Origin: an uncultured Prevotellaceae bacterium
GTDB taxonomy: Bacteria > Bacteroidota > Bacteroidia > Bacteroidales > Bacteroidaceae
Length of the DNA stretch: 64,000 bases
Assembly (NCBI GenBank): GCA_900315105.1
Contig: OMXX01000016.1
Span: 7,728-71,727, forward strand
Reading direction: 5' to 3'
Position numbers and translations under genes: made by a program. The notes under the pieces were generated by a model. That model saw only the letters and a program-made list of their open reading frames with translations. It did no database searches and was not told where the DNA came from. Shown piece by piece: positions 26,692 through 35,123 of this stretch (position 1 is the stretch's first letter; each line of letters starts with the position of its first letter).

Positions 26692-27653
26692 AATTATTGA
26701 GAGCAGATAGTTTACTTCTTGAACGCAAATTAAATATGGTTGTACCTTTAAAAAGCAATCTCTCGATTCCTGGAACCAGGTTTCGTTCTTTTTATACATT
26801 CGACTGTGGCAACACAGTGGCGGTGTATGATGTAACCTCGATTTATGGCCTTAATCAGTTGATAGGTCATACAAAGTTTAATAACAAAGAATACGGTGAG
26901 GTGTTATATCGGGGTGAAACAAAGCTTCATTCTGGCCTTGTGCCGTCACTTTTCAGAGGATGTAAGGGTACGACGAGATGGGATCAAGTATCTCCACTTG
27001 TAAACAAAATTTTGAAATCAGATGAAATAAAGAATGCGATGAACGCAGGGGGAGACCATAAATTGGCACGACATAAGGCGGAAGGGATGCTTCAACATTA
27101 TGGTATTCAGACAAGGTTCATTGATCTGGTTGATAATCATTGGGTTGCGTTATGGATGGGGTTAAACAAATGTTGCGAGACCAAGAAGATACAACATTAT
27201 TATCACTATGAGAGACGTAGAATACCTTTAGTGGAATTGGTTACAGGGAAGCCAATTAAAGATGAAGACTTGTATCAATATATCCTAATGCTGGCGCTCC
27301 CGAAGTCGGTTAATCCTCCAATAGATGGAATTGAGTTGACAGACGAGTTTGTAAAGATAGATTTAAGGCAGGCATTACCCTCGGTATTTCTTAGGCCACA
27401 CTCGCAGCATGGGTTGGTGGCGAGAAAGAAGGTCAATCCAAGTAAATATGCAAAGGATTATGACATGGCAACGCAAGTGATAGGGATTTTAAGGATAAGG
27501 ATAGATTTTGCAGACCAGTGGCTTGGTAACGGACAACTGCTTTCGCAAGACAATCTGTTTCCAAACGCAATGAATGATTATGGGTATGATTTGTTACTGC
27601 AGTTGCCTAAAGACTTCATTCCAAAAAACTTTGCAATAGCGAAATATGTCTGA
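26688..27653 (+). CDS. FRG-domain protein
   Basis: 321 aa from GTG 26688, or 305 from ATG 26736. The FRG domain is recognised by VLYRGETKLHSGLVPSLFRG (about residues 75-93) and MLQHYGIQTRFIDLVDNHWVALW (about 133-155), its two best conserved motifs. FRG proteins occur in defence islands and as parts of toxins; the biochemical activity is not settled to my knowledge. It is wedged between two copies of the priming sugar transferase and overlaps the second by 8 bp, so it was probably inserted at this recombination-prone spot. Confidence 0.75.
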   Translation: MKLLRADSLLLERKLNMVVPLKSNLSIPGTRFRSFYTFDCGNTVAVYDVTSIYGLNQLIGHTKFNNKEYGEVLYRGETKLHSGLVPSLFRGCKGTTRWDQVSPLVNKILKSDEIKNAMNAGGDHKLARHKAEGMLQHYGIQTRFIDLVDNHWVALWMGLNKCCETKKIQHYYHYERRRIPLVELVTGKPIKDEDLYQYILMLALPKSVNPPIDGIELTDEFVKIDLRQALPSVFLRPHSQHGLVARKKVNPSKYAKDYDMATQVIGILRIRIDFADQWLGNGQLLSQDNLFPNAMNDYGYDLLLQLPKDFIPKNFAIAKYV

Positions 27654-28350
27654 TAGAACATTTCGCGTACTGGAGTTATTAAGAAAATATGTTGTTATGT
27701 TTTTGAAGTGGATATTTGACAGAGTAGTTGCCTTGGTGGGACTACTTTTTTTGTGGCCTATATTGCTGATAGTGGCGGTGCTGGTGAAGGTGAAGATGCC
27801 GGGCGGCCCTGCGTTCTTTGTGCAGAAGAGAGTGGGGAAGGGCGGCAAGTTGTTCAACTGCCACAAATTCCGTTCGATGACGGTGAAGCATAATGGCAGC
27901 ACAGTTTCCGTGGCTGGGGATTCTAGAATCACACCTCTTGGAGCTAAATTAAGACACTGGAAGCTAGATGAACTGCCGGGGCTGTGGGATGTGCTCATCG
28001 GTAATATGAGTTTCGTCGGTCCCCGCCCCGATGTGCCCGGGTATGCAGATAAGTTGCAAGGGGATGACCGTGATGTCCTGAAACTTCGTCCTGGTATCAC
28101 TGGGCCAGCAACGTTGAAATATAGGCTGGAAGATGAGATGATTTCTGAGTATGTGACTCAGAAACAGGCCGCTGGTGATACACGACCCATGCAGGAGATA
28201 GCTGTAGAGTACAATGATACTGTTATTTACCCAGACAAGGTTCGGTTGAACTGCTATTACTACAGGCACTATTCGTTTGTGAAGGATATACAGATGATAC
28301 TCTGTACTGTGCTTGGAAAGAAGATGGAATATGCGGGAGAGGTGATTTAG
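27646..28350 (+). CDS. Undecaprenyl-phosphate sugar-1-phosphate transferase (priming transferase), copy 2
   Basis: 234 aa, very similar to the copy at 25807 (FVQKRVGKGGKLF, CHKFRSMT, LPGLWDVLIGNMSFVGPRPDVPGYADKL). It has a slightly longer N-terminus and the variant loop MISEYVTQKQAAGDTRPMQE where copy 1 has filler-derived residues. Integral membrane enzyme initiating repeat-unit assembly on undecaprenyl phosphate. The duplication could give a choice of priming sugar or be a passive result of recombination. Confidence 0.88.
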   Translation: MSDRTFRVLELLRKYVVMFLKWIFDRVVALVGLLFLWPILLIVAVLVKVKMPGGPAFFVQKRVGKGGKLFNCHKFRSMTVKHNGSTVSVAGDSRITPLGAKLRHWKLDELPGLWDVLIGNMSFVGPRPDVPGYADKLQGDDRDVLKLRPGITGPATLKYRLEDEMISEYVTQKQAAGDTRPMQEIAVEYNDTVIYPDKVRLNCYYYRHYSFVKDIQMILCTVLGKKMEYAGEVI

Positions 28351-28407
28351 TTTCATGATTCACGTTTCAAGTGGTTATGAAAGGAATACTAAAAGGTAAA
28401 GGTAAGA

Positions 28408-31400
28408 ATGATTCGCTGGTTACACATATCAGACCTTCATTTGGGTAGTACGGATTTCTCTACAGACGAGTTGAGAGACGAGTTGCCCGTATTCCTCAGA
28501 AAAGAGGGATTCAGGTGCGACTATGTGTTCTGCACCGGCGACATCAAGACCGCCGGACCAGGTGACAAAGGATTCACGGATGACATGGCAGCGTATCTGA
28601 AAGATATATGTATGGCTGTTGGAGTGCCAGTAGAAAAGCTTTTTATCGTGCCAGGTAATCATGACATCAACAGAGAAATCAATACAAGGAAAGATGCCAT
28701 CAAGAAGGTGATGTTCCAACGCTGGGGCTATTATGACCCGGCAAAGGGAATCATCAACCCTGAAGACATGGTTGCTATCATGGAGGGAGAAAAGGACTTT
28801 GTCGATTTTGTTAGCAAGGTGTTGCCAACCGACCGAGTTGCGCTCTATGGTAATCCAGAAAGACCTCACTTTACAGTTGAAACGGAGGACTTCAACATCC
28901 TTCATGTAGATACTAACATTGCCCATACTGAAGGGCAGGAATCTACTGATCTGATTGTTGGTACTCATGCACTCTATAAGGAATTAAAGCAGCTGAACGA
29001 GCATAAACCAACCATTCTGCTGACTCACTATCCTTTTACCTCATTACTGCAGGACGAGAATAAATATCTTTCGGCTGTGCTTCAGAAGAATGAGATAAGA
29101 CTATGGCTTGCTGGCCATGAACATGACCAAGTGCTTCAGCGAATTCACTATCTTGATCAGTTTCAGGCCGGAGAGCTAAGACATGAGGATAAGGCGAATG
29201 CGACAATCCTTATAGGAGAATATAATCCAAAGACATGTAGGGGATATGTGACCGCTTATTCTTGGTTTCCAGAAGGATGGGCAAAGTATCCACTGCTCGA
29301 TTTGGATAACAAGAGTCACGTCGACCGTTATGATTTTGAACTGAAGCCAAAAGCCTTTGACGGCCATTCAAAAGAATATGTTGCAGCTCAGGAGGCTAAT
29401 AAGGAACATTATCACAGATTACCTAATGTGGTTGAAAAAGCACTTCTGCCATCCGTCGTTGATGACGATACGCTTACAACGCTTGGTGAGCTGCTGGAAG
29501 AATCGTGGCAGACTGATAAACCGCATGTCATTATGTTGGCCGATGGCGGTATGGGTAAGACCACAATGCTTCTGAATTATTGTAGAGAAACCGATGATGC
29601 TGTATTGTATGCATCAGCAGAAAACTTAGCAACCTGCGGAATTGGTATCGAAGAGTACCTGAGAGACCGAATTTATGAGGGTGATAAGGAACTTATGCAT
29701 AACAGTCTGTTGGTAAAAGGCACAAGGCCAACACTTACGCTGATTGTGGACGGTCTGAATGAGGTAGACGGACGCTCGGAGAACTTGTTTATCAGGGATA
29801 TACAAAGGCTTAACACACTAAACGGTTTGAGAATTGTAGTGTCATCCCGGTCGAATTTTACGTTACGTTATAGTATGACCGGCTATAGGCCAACAACATT
29901 ACAGCCTTTAGAAGACGATCAGATAAGCAGCTATTTCTCAACGGACGAATGGAATAGAATTGTTGGTTCCGTGTCGCTTCATCGTTTGTTGAGAAACCCG
30001 ATGATGGTGACAGTGTATAAGGAAATTTGTCCTGTCATTGAAGAATATCGAAATGTAGAGTTCTTAGACTGGACATTGCCAGTAAAAAACTCAACGGATT
30101 TGTTCCACGATTATTATGTGGCTCAGATAGCTCTGATGATGAAACGCGGCGCTGTTGAAGGTGGCAAAATACTGCAAGCAGCGATTTGTCTCAGGAGAGT
30201 ATTGCCAGATATTGCTTATGTCTATGAACGTGAACGCAGGATGAACCTTCAAGATAAGGACTTTAGGGAAATGTTAAGCAACTTGCTTCAAAATATTTCC
30301 ATCAATGAAGGCGAGTTTGCATCAATACAGGAGTACTACCGACAAACGGAACTGCCTAATTTGAATACATTAAGCGTCACCGAGTTGCTCATTACAGAAT
30401 TAAGGTTGCTTTATCGGGAAAACGGAATCACGGCTTTCCCACACCAGATGTACCGGGACTATTTGTCTGCTCAGTGGATTATGCGCCAGTCAGAAAATTC
30501 TGCTAACATAGAAGACTTGTGGAATAGCAGACAATTTCCATATTCAGTGATGACACATATCAGACAAGGAAGTGGTGCCTATTGGCACGATGGCATTGCC
30601 TCTACTGTTCATCAAGTGGAACGGGGTAGAAAAGACGATAATAGTCGAAATCTTATAGAGAATCTTTTGTTGTGTTTCCCTGCTACTGATGAAAGTGGCG
30701 TGCCAGACTATTCCGGGTTATGGCTTAAGGGACATCAATTGCCTGTCAACAATGTGGGTGCAGAGAAGATTACATTGAGAGAGGCAGAAATTGACGAGGT
30801 AACACTTGGATTATCGTCAGGTGATTTGAAATTGCATCTTCACCTTTGCTTGTCAGAGAATCACGAATATCTTGCCACTATCGTTGAAAAAGAATTCGGA
30901 CAAGGTCGAGAACTGAATATCTTCTCACTGAACGATTATTCATTGGTATATGCTTATTCTCTGGATAAAAAGATTGCCAAGATAGAATTTCATGGAAAAA
31001 GGCTATTTGTTGTTGCAAGCAATCTGTTGGTATTTGAATATAACGAAAGAGAAGGCTGGCGCTATACAGGAGAGATTGGAGGGAGCCGTGGAACCGTGAT
31101 GCAGCGATTGGCGAAAATTATATTGGCTGATGATGTACTGTATATGTATTATAACAATCGCTTGGTGACGTATCATCTTTCTGACTGCCATCGTATTGGA
31201 ATTGCGAATGGAAAGTTCTGGGATAATCTTGCAGAAGGCGAAGACGTTACTTCATTAGGACAGACTATCCCATGGAATAAAGGACGTCGAAGGCAAACTG
31301 ACATCGTGTCGGAAGTTGGTGATGATACTTATCGGGTGAGATCGTATGGTGACGGGCGATTATCGGTAGAATGTGGTGATGAGATAGACTGTGTGCTGGC

Positions 31401-32418
31401 GCAAGGTAAAACCCTGTTGCTGGATGCTGCTATTTCAGGAGATGGGAAACGTGCGGTGACGCTAGGATTACATCTTCAGGGAGGTAAGAGGAAGGTGCAA
31501 CTATGGGATTTGGACAATGAGCAAAAGATAGCAGAATTGGAATGCCCACCAGTAATAAAAAATATCCACTTGTCGGAAACCGGTGAATGGATTTTAGGAG
31601 AAACAGAAGGAAAAACGTGGGTTTTTTATTGTGAGGACGCTATCGAATTCTGGTATGATGAACATTTTGTCTCGAATCACGCAGGGAGGCTTATTACCTA
31701 TGAAGACAATGTGATAAGAAGGAATGGGCAATCTTTGAGTTTATTCAACCTGTTTAATGGAGGAGAAACGGAATTGGATTGCCCTGTGGCGAATCCCAAG
31801 TTGGTATGTTTTCTACCAACTGGTGATTTGGCTGCAGTAGATAGTAGTGGACGGATGCTGGTATGGAATAGTACCTGGAATGGGAATCGGCTAACTAGAT
31901 CTATGGAAGGACAAGAAATATTGTCTATCCAAGCCATTCATGGTCAGCCCTACATAGCTGTTTTTACAAAAGATCAACTGATAAGAATTTATCACACAGG
32001 AAATGGTCAATGCCTAAGGAAATATGCTGGACACTCAATTGCCAAGCAGGTAGTGGTGCATCAGGAGATACCGTTGATTGCTGCATCAGACGGATTCCGT
32101 CATTTGGAAACTCGTAACTACTACGAGAAGACTGCTGGAGGTAGAAAGATGGGCTGGTGGTATGAAAATAAGTACGAGCCCAAAGGGCATGTCATTGATG
32201 GTGATATATTGGATATCGCTTTTAATGTGAGGAATCAACAACTTGTGGCAATATTGGCCAATGGTAAGATCATGTTTTGTAATGACAAATATTGCGAATA
32301 TCAGGATTCATTACAAATCATCACGGCATTGAATGTAGATGCCTATGATTTTAGTGAATGTATTTGTTCAAAGGAAATAAAAGAACTGTTGAGACGTAAT
32401 GGAGCTTTAGTAAATTAG
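28408..32418 (+). CDS. Metallophosphoesterase-STAND NTPase-beta-propeller protein (NLR-like defence candidate)
   Basis: 1336 aa, three parts. Residues ~1-290 are a calcineurin-like metallophosphoesterase with all motifs in order: ISDLHLG, FCTGDIK, VPGNHD, LTHYPF and LAGHEHD. Residues ~370-700 form a NACHT/STAND-type NTPase with Walker A GGMGKTT (about 381) and Walker B LIVDGLNEVDG (about 447). From ~800 to the end are repeated strands with motifs such as VQLWDLDNEQKIAELEC and IRIYHTGNGQCLRKYAGHS, a WD40-like propeller. Effector-NTPase-sensor order is that of bacterial NLR/Avs-type antiphage proteins; here the effector would be a phosphodiesterase or nuclease. No partner gene is needed in such systems. 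The defence role is inference from architecture and location. Confidence 0.82.
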   Translation: MIRWLHISDLHLGSTDFSTDELRDELPVFLRKEGFRCDYVFCTGDIKTAGPGDKGFTDDMAAYLKDICMAVGVPVEKLFIVPGNHDINREINTRKDAIKKVMFQRWGYYDPAKGIINPEDMVAIMEGEKDFVDFVSKVLPTDRVALYGNPERPHFTVETEDFNILHVDTNIAHTEGQESTDLIVGTHALYKELKQLNEHKPTILLTHYPFTSLLQDENKYLSAVLQKNEIRLWLAGHEHDQVLQRIHYLDQFQAGELRHEDKANATILIGEYNPKTCRGYVTAYSWFPEGWAKYPLLDLDNKSHVDRYDFELKPKAFDGHSKEYVAAQEANKEHYHRLPNVVEKALLPSVVDDDTLTTLGELLEESWQTDKPHVIMLADGGMGKTTMLLNYCRETDDAVLYASAENLATCGIGIEEYLRDRIYEGDKELMHNSLLVKGTRPTLTLIVDGLNEVDGRSENLFIRDIQRLNTLNGLRIVVSSRSNFTLRYSMTGYRPTTLQPLEDDQISSYFSTDEWNRIVGSVSLHRLLRNPMMVTVYKEICPVIEEYRNVEFLDWTLPVKNSTDLFHDYYVAQIALMMKRGAVEGGKILQAAICLRRVLPDIAYVYERERRMNLQDKDFREMLSNLLQNISINEGEFASIQEYYRQTELPNLNTLSVTELLITELRLLYRENGITAFPHQMYRDYLSAQWIMRQSENSANIEDLWNSRQFPYSVMTHIRQGSGAYWHDGIASTVHQVERGRKDDNSRNLIENLLLCFPATDESGVPDYSGLWLKGHQLPVNNVGAEKITLREAEIDEVTLGLSSGDLKLHLHLCLSENHEYLATIVEKEFGQGRELNIFSLNDYSLVYAYSLDKKIAKIEFHGKRLFVVASNLLVFEYNEREGWRYTGEIGGSRGTVMQRLAKIILADDVLYMYYNNRLVTYHLSDCHRIGIANGKFWDNLAEGEDVTSLGQTIPWNKGRRRQTDIVSEVGDDTYRVRSYGDGRLSVECGDEIDCVLAQGKTLLLDAAISGDGKRAVTLGLHLQGGKRKVQLWDLDNEQKIAELECPPVIKNIHLSETGEWILGETEGKTWVFYCEDAIEFWYDEHFVSNHAGRLITYEDNVIRRNGQSLSLFNLFNGGETELDCPVANPKLVCFLPTGDLAAVDSSGRMLVWNSTWNGNRLTRSMEGQEILSIQAIHGQPYIAVFTKDQLIRIYHTGNGQCLRKYAGHSIAKQVVVHQEIPLIAASDGFRHLETRNYYEKTAGGRKMGWWYENKYEPKGHVIDGDILDIAFNVRNQQLVAILANGKIMFCNDKYCEYQDSLQIITALNVDAYDFSECICSKEIKELLRRNGALVN

Positions 32419-32449
32419 AACCCAAAGAAAGAAATAAAAAAATAATACT

Positions 32450-33736
32450 ATGTCAGAAAGAAAGAGAATTTATCTGTGCCTTGCTCACATGAGCGAGGAC
32501 GGAATGGAACAGAAGTACGTTAAAGAAGCATTCGATACCAATTGGGTAGTTCCCCTGGGCCCGAATGTGAATGGGTTTGAGAAAGACCTTGAAGAGTTCG
32601 TCGGCGAAGGAAAGCGTGTGGTTGCTTTGTCAGCCGGTACGGCAGCGGTGCATCTGGGACTGCTGGCCTCTGGCGTCAAGCCAGGTGATGAGGTCATCGT
32701 GCAGAGCTTCACGTTCTGCGCATCAACGCACCCCGTGACCTATCTGGGAGCCACCCCCGTGTTCGTGGACTCAGAACCCGACACATGGAACATCGACCCG
32801 GAACTTTTGGAGAAAGCCATTATTGATCGTAAGGAGAAGACAGGAAAGTATCCTGCAGCTATTGTTCCAGTGGCTCTCTACGGTATGCCATATAAGGCTG
32901 ACCGCATCATGGAGATTGCCAATAAATATGGAATCCCCGTGGTGGAAGATGCCGCTGAGGGCTTTGGCTCGAAGTACAAAGGTCAGACGTTGGGCACATT
33001 CGGTAAATATGGCGTACTGTCGTTCAACGGCAACAAGATGATTACCACCTCCGGCGGTGGCGCACTTATCACCGAGGATGAGGACCATTGGCGCGAAATC
33101 ATGATGTATGCTACTCAGTATCGTGAGAGCTACCCCTACTACCAGCATGAGAAGATAGGATATAACTATCGTATGAGTAATATTTGTGCAGGTATTGGTC
33201 GTGGTCAGATGACAGTGGTGAATGACCATCTCGCTCATCATAAGCATGTGCAGGCTCTTTATGAGGAACTTTTGAAGGACGTGAAAGGTGTTCATGTGCA
33301 CAGTCAACCAGATGAATGGTCAATGGTCAACGGTCAACGGTCAATGGTTTACGACAGCAACTACTGGCTGTGCACCATCACTATTGACGAGAACGTGAAG
33401 GTGAAGGGCCAGGAGGATGCTTATAAGACCATTGTGACGGGTGCTGTCGGTGGTGCAGCCGGTGTCATCCATGCTGCTGCCTCTGCTCATACCGATTGTG
33501 AGCCCAATGCCAACGTAGAAGCTATGCGAGTAGCACTCGACAAGGCGCAGATTGAGGCAAGACCTGTATGGAAGCCGATGCACAAGCAGCCTTGCTACAA
33601 AGATGTCCCTGCTTATGTTAATGGCGTATCAGAAGCTTTATTCAAGGTTGGCATGTGTCTGCCTGCCGGTCCATACGTCACCGATGATGATGTAAGGTAC
33701 ATCGTTGACACCATCAAGGCAAACATCATCGGATGA
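32450..33736 (+). CDS. DegT/DnrJ/EryC1/StrS aminotransferase
   Basis: 428 aa. A PLP-dependent sugar aminotransferase: SAGTAAVHLGL binds the cofactor phosphate, VEDAAEGFGSKYKGQ holds the PLP-contact aspartate, and SFNGNKMITTSGGGAL holds the Schiff-base lysine. It would make an amino sugar for the surface glycan. At about residues 287-296 the sequence WSMVNGQRSMV is encoded by TGGTCAATGGTCAACGGTCA-type filler repeat, replaced by a different filler-like segment in the second copy at 55477. Its stop overlaps the start of a small ORF. Confidence 0.9.
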   Translation: MSERKRIYLCLAHMSEDGMEQKYVKEAFDTNWVVPLGPNVNGFEKDLEEFVGEGKRVVALSAGTAAVHLGLLASGVKPGDEVIVQSFTFCASTHPVTYLGATPVFVDSEPDTWNIDPELLEKAIIDRKEKTGKYPAAIVPVALYGMPYKADRIMEIANKYGIPVVEDAAEGFGSKYKGQTLGTFGKYGVLSFNGNKMITTSGGGALITEDEDHWREIMMYATQYRESYPYYQHEKIGYNYRMSNICAGIGRGQMTVVNDHLAHHKHVQALYEELLKDVKGVHVHSQPDEWSMVNGQRSMVYDSNYWLCTITIDENVKVKGQEDAYKTIVTGAVGGAAGVIHAAASAHTDCEPNANVEAMRVALDKAQIEARPVWKPMHKQPCYKDVPAYVNGVSEALFKVGMCLPAGPYVTDDDVRYIVDTIKANIIG

Positions 33737-33861
33737 AAGACTTCCTAAAAGGGGTATGGGCGTTTTGCTCATACCTCTTTTGGCCGCAATGGGGAAGAAA
33801 GCGCCGTGCAGAACAGCAGGCATATGAGGCTCGCCTCGACGAGGCGATGAAGCAGAAATAA
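33733..33861 (+). CDS. Small protein MKDFLKGVW..., 42 aa, membrane-like
   Basis: Starts at the ATG overlapping the DegT stop (ATGA). The first half is hydrophobic and aromatic (FLKGVWAFCSYLFWPQWG); the second half is charged and alanine-rich, ending DEAMKQK. A homologous 30-codon version follows the second DegT copy at 56319. Conservation next to both DegT copies and the coupled start support real coding. Function unknown; possibly a small inner-membrane peptide. Confidence 0.5.
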   Translation: MKDFLKGVWAFCSYLFWPQWGRKRRAEQQAYEARLDEAMKQK

Positions 33862-33887
33862 GAAAGCATGTACTCTGCCTTCCGTAG

Positions 33888-35108
33888 GGGAATCTGTGCT
33901 CATCTGCTGAAGCCGAGGGCGTGAATTTGCCTATTAAGACCATCATATTGTCATACGCCATGGATCAAGGACGACCAGGCAAGTATCTCTCGAATGCTAG
34001 GCTGAAGAATATTATCGGAAGAGTGGGCCGTGCAGGACGAGAGCGGTATGGGACGGTGATAGTGCCAACAGTATATAGGAATAGTTATCTAATGAAACTA
34101 CTCAAAGAGGCATTAAGCCCAAATGACCGCCATTTAGAGAAGATGAGAGGCACACTCTATGACTTGATAAATTATCTTGTAAGTAAGAAGATTATCAACA
34201 ATGATGCTGACGTTAATCAGTTGCTGTCTGTGACCACCTTTTCGGATGCTATCGATGAAATGATTATCAGAAGCACGGATGACAATTTGGAAAATCTGGA
34301 TGTTGATGTGATGGTCACAAACTCACTTGCATACACATTGTCGGACGATAACAAGAAGGAAGCCCTGAAAAAGGTATTTGGTGTGAGATATAATGAGTTG
34401 AAGGCAAATACAGAAGATGATAAGTACCAGCTACTGAAAGCGACAGGACTCAATATGAGAGAATTGGAGTATTTGGAGGGTTATATGACAGAAGATAAGA
34501 TAGCCATTGCAACAGAAGCTAGCACAGTGCTTGATGAAGACTTTGTGTCATTGATGTTAGATTGTGTGATGGGAATGCCTTCTGTAAAAGACAGACTAGA
34601 ATATGACTCCAAGAAAAAGCAAAAGTTGTTGGCAGATATAGAAAGACTTAAGCATGTAGCTATATTGTGGATGAAAGGATTGCAGTACCATGAGATAGCG
34701 AGGGAAGCAGAGATCGGTGTGGACGAAGCTATTCTACTAGTGATGTACTTGCAAGGCACGGTACACGACAAGACAGCAAAATTGCTGGCCTATCTTCGCG
34801 AGGCAGAAGGGCTTGATAACCCAATGACCCTGTATTGGCCCGAGTATCTCAGGCTTGGCATATGTAGAAGACTGATGTATGAATTTCATAAGTTGAAGAT
34901 TTCAGAGAGAATACAACTGCACGTCCTGATGCAGTATTATCTGAAATCGGGCCATAATATTAATGCATACGATTTTATGAAGCAGTTTTTGATAGAGGAA
35001 AAGAACGACATATATTCATATATGAGAAATGAAGGATATCCAAGAATGGTTATTAATAATCTGATGGATACTATAGGTTTTATTGAGAGAAATGAACAGC
35101 AAAAATAA
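33888..35108 (+). pseudogene. C-terminal part of a DEAD/DEAH-box (SF2) helicase, N-terminal half missing
   Basis: The frame is open from 33888, and the first recognisable helicase sequence is AEGVNLPIKTIILSYAM, motif V of SF2 helicases. Motif VI (NIIGRVGRAGRERYG) follows at about 40 residues. The Walker A/B half is absent, and the upstream bases are intergenic sequence following the small ORF. The remaining ~350 residues include a helical C-terminal domain. A GTG at 33921 could still start translation of 395 aa. Fifteen bases separate it from rdrA, so an intact ancestor may have been encoded with the RADAR genes. I read it as a remnant made by the same recombination that left the DegT direct repeat. 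Confidence 0.72.
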
Positions 35109-35123
35109 AGCTCCAGAACGATT

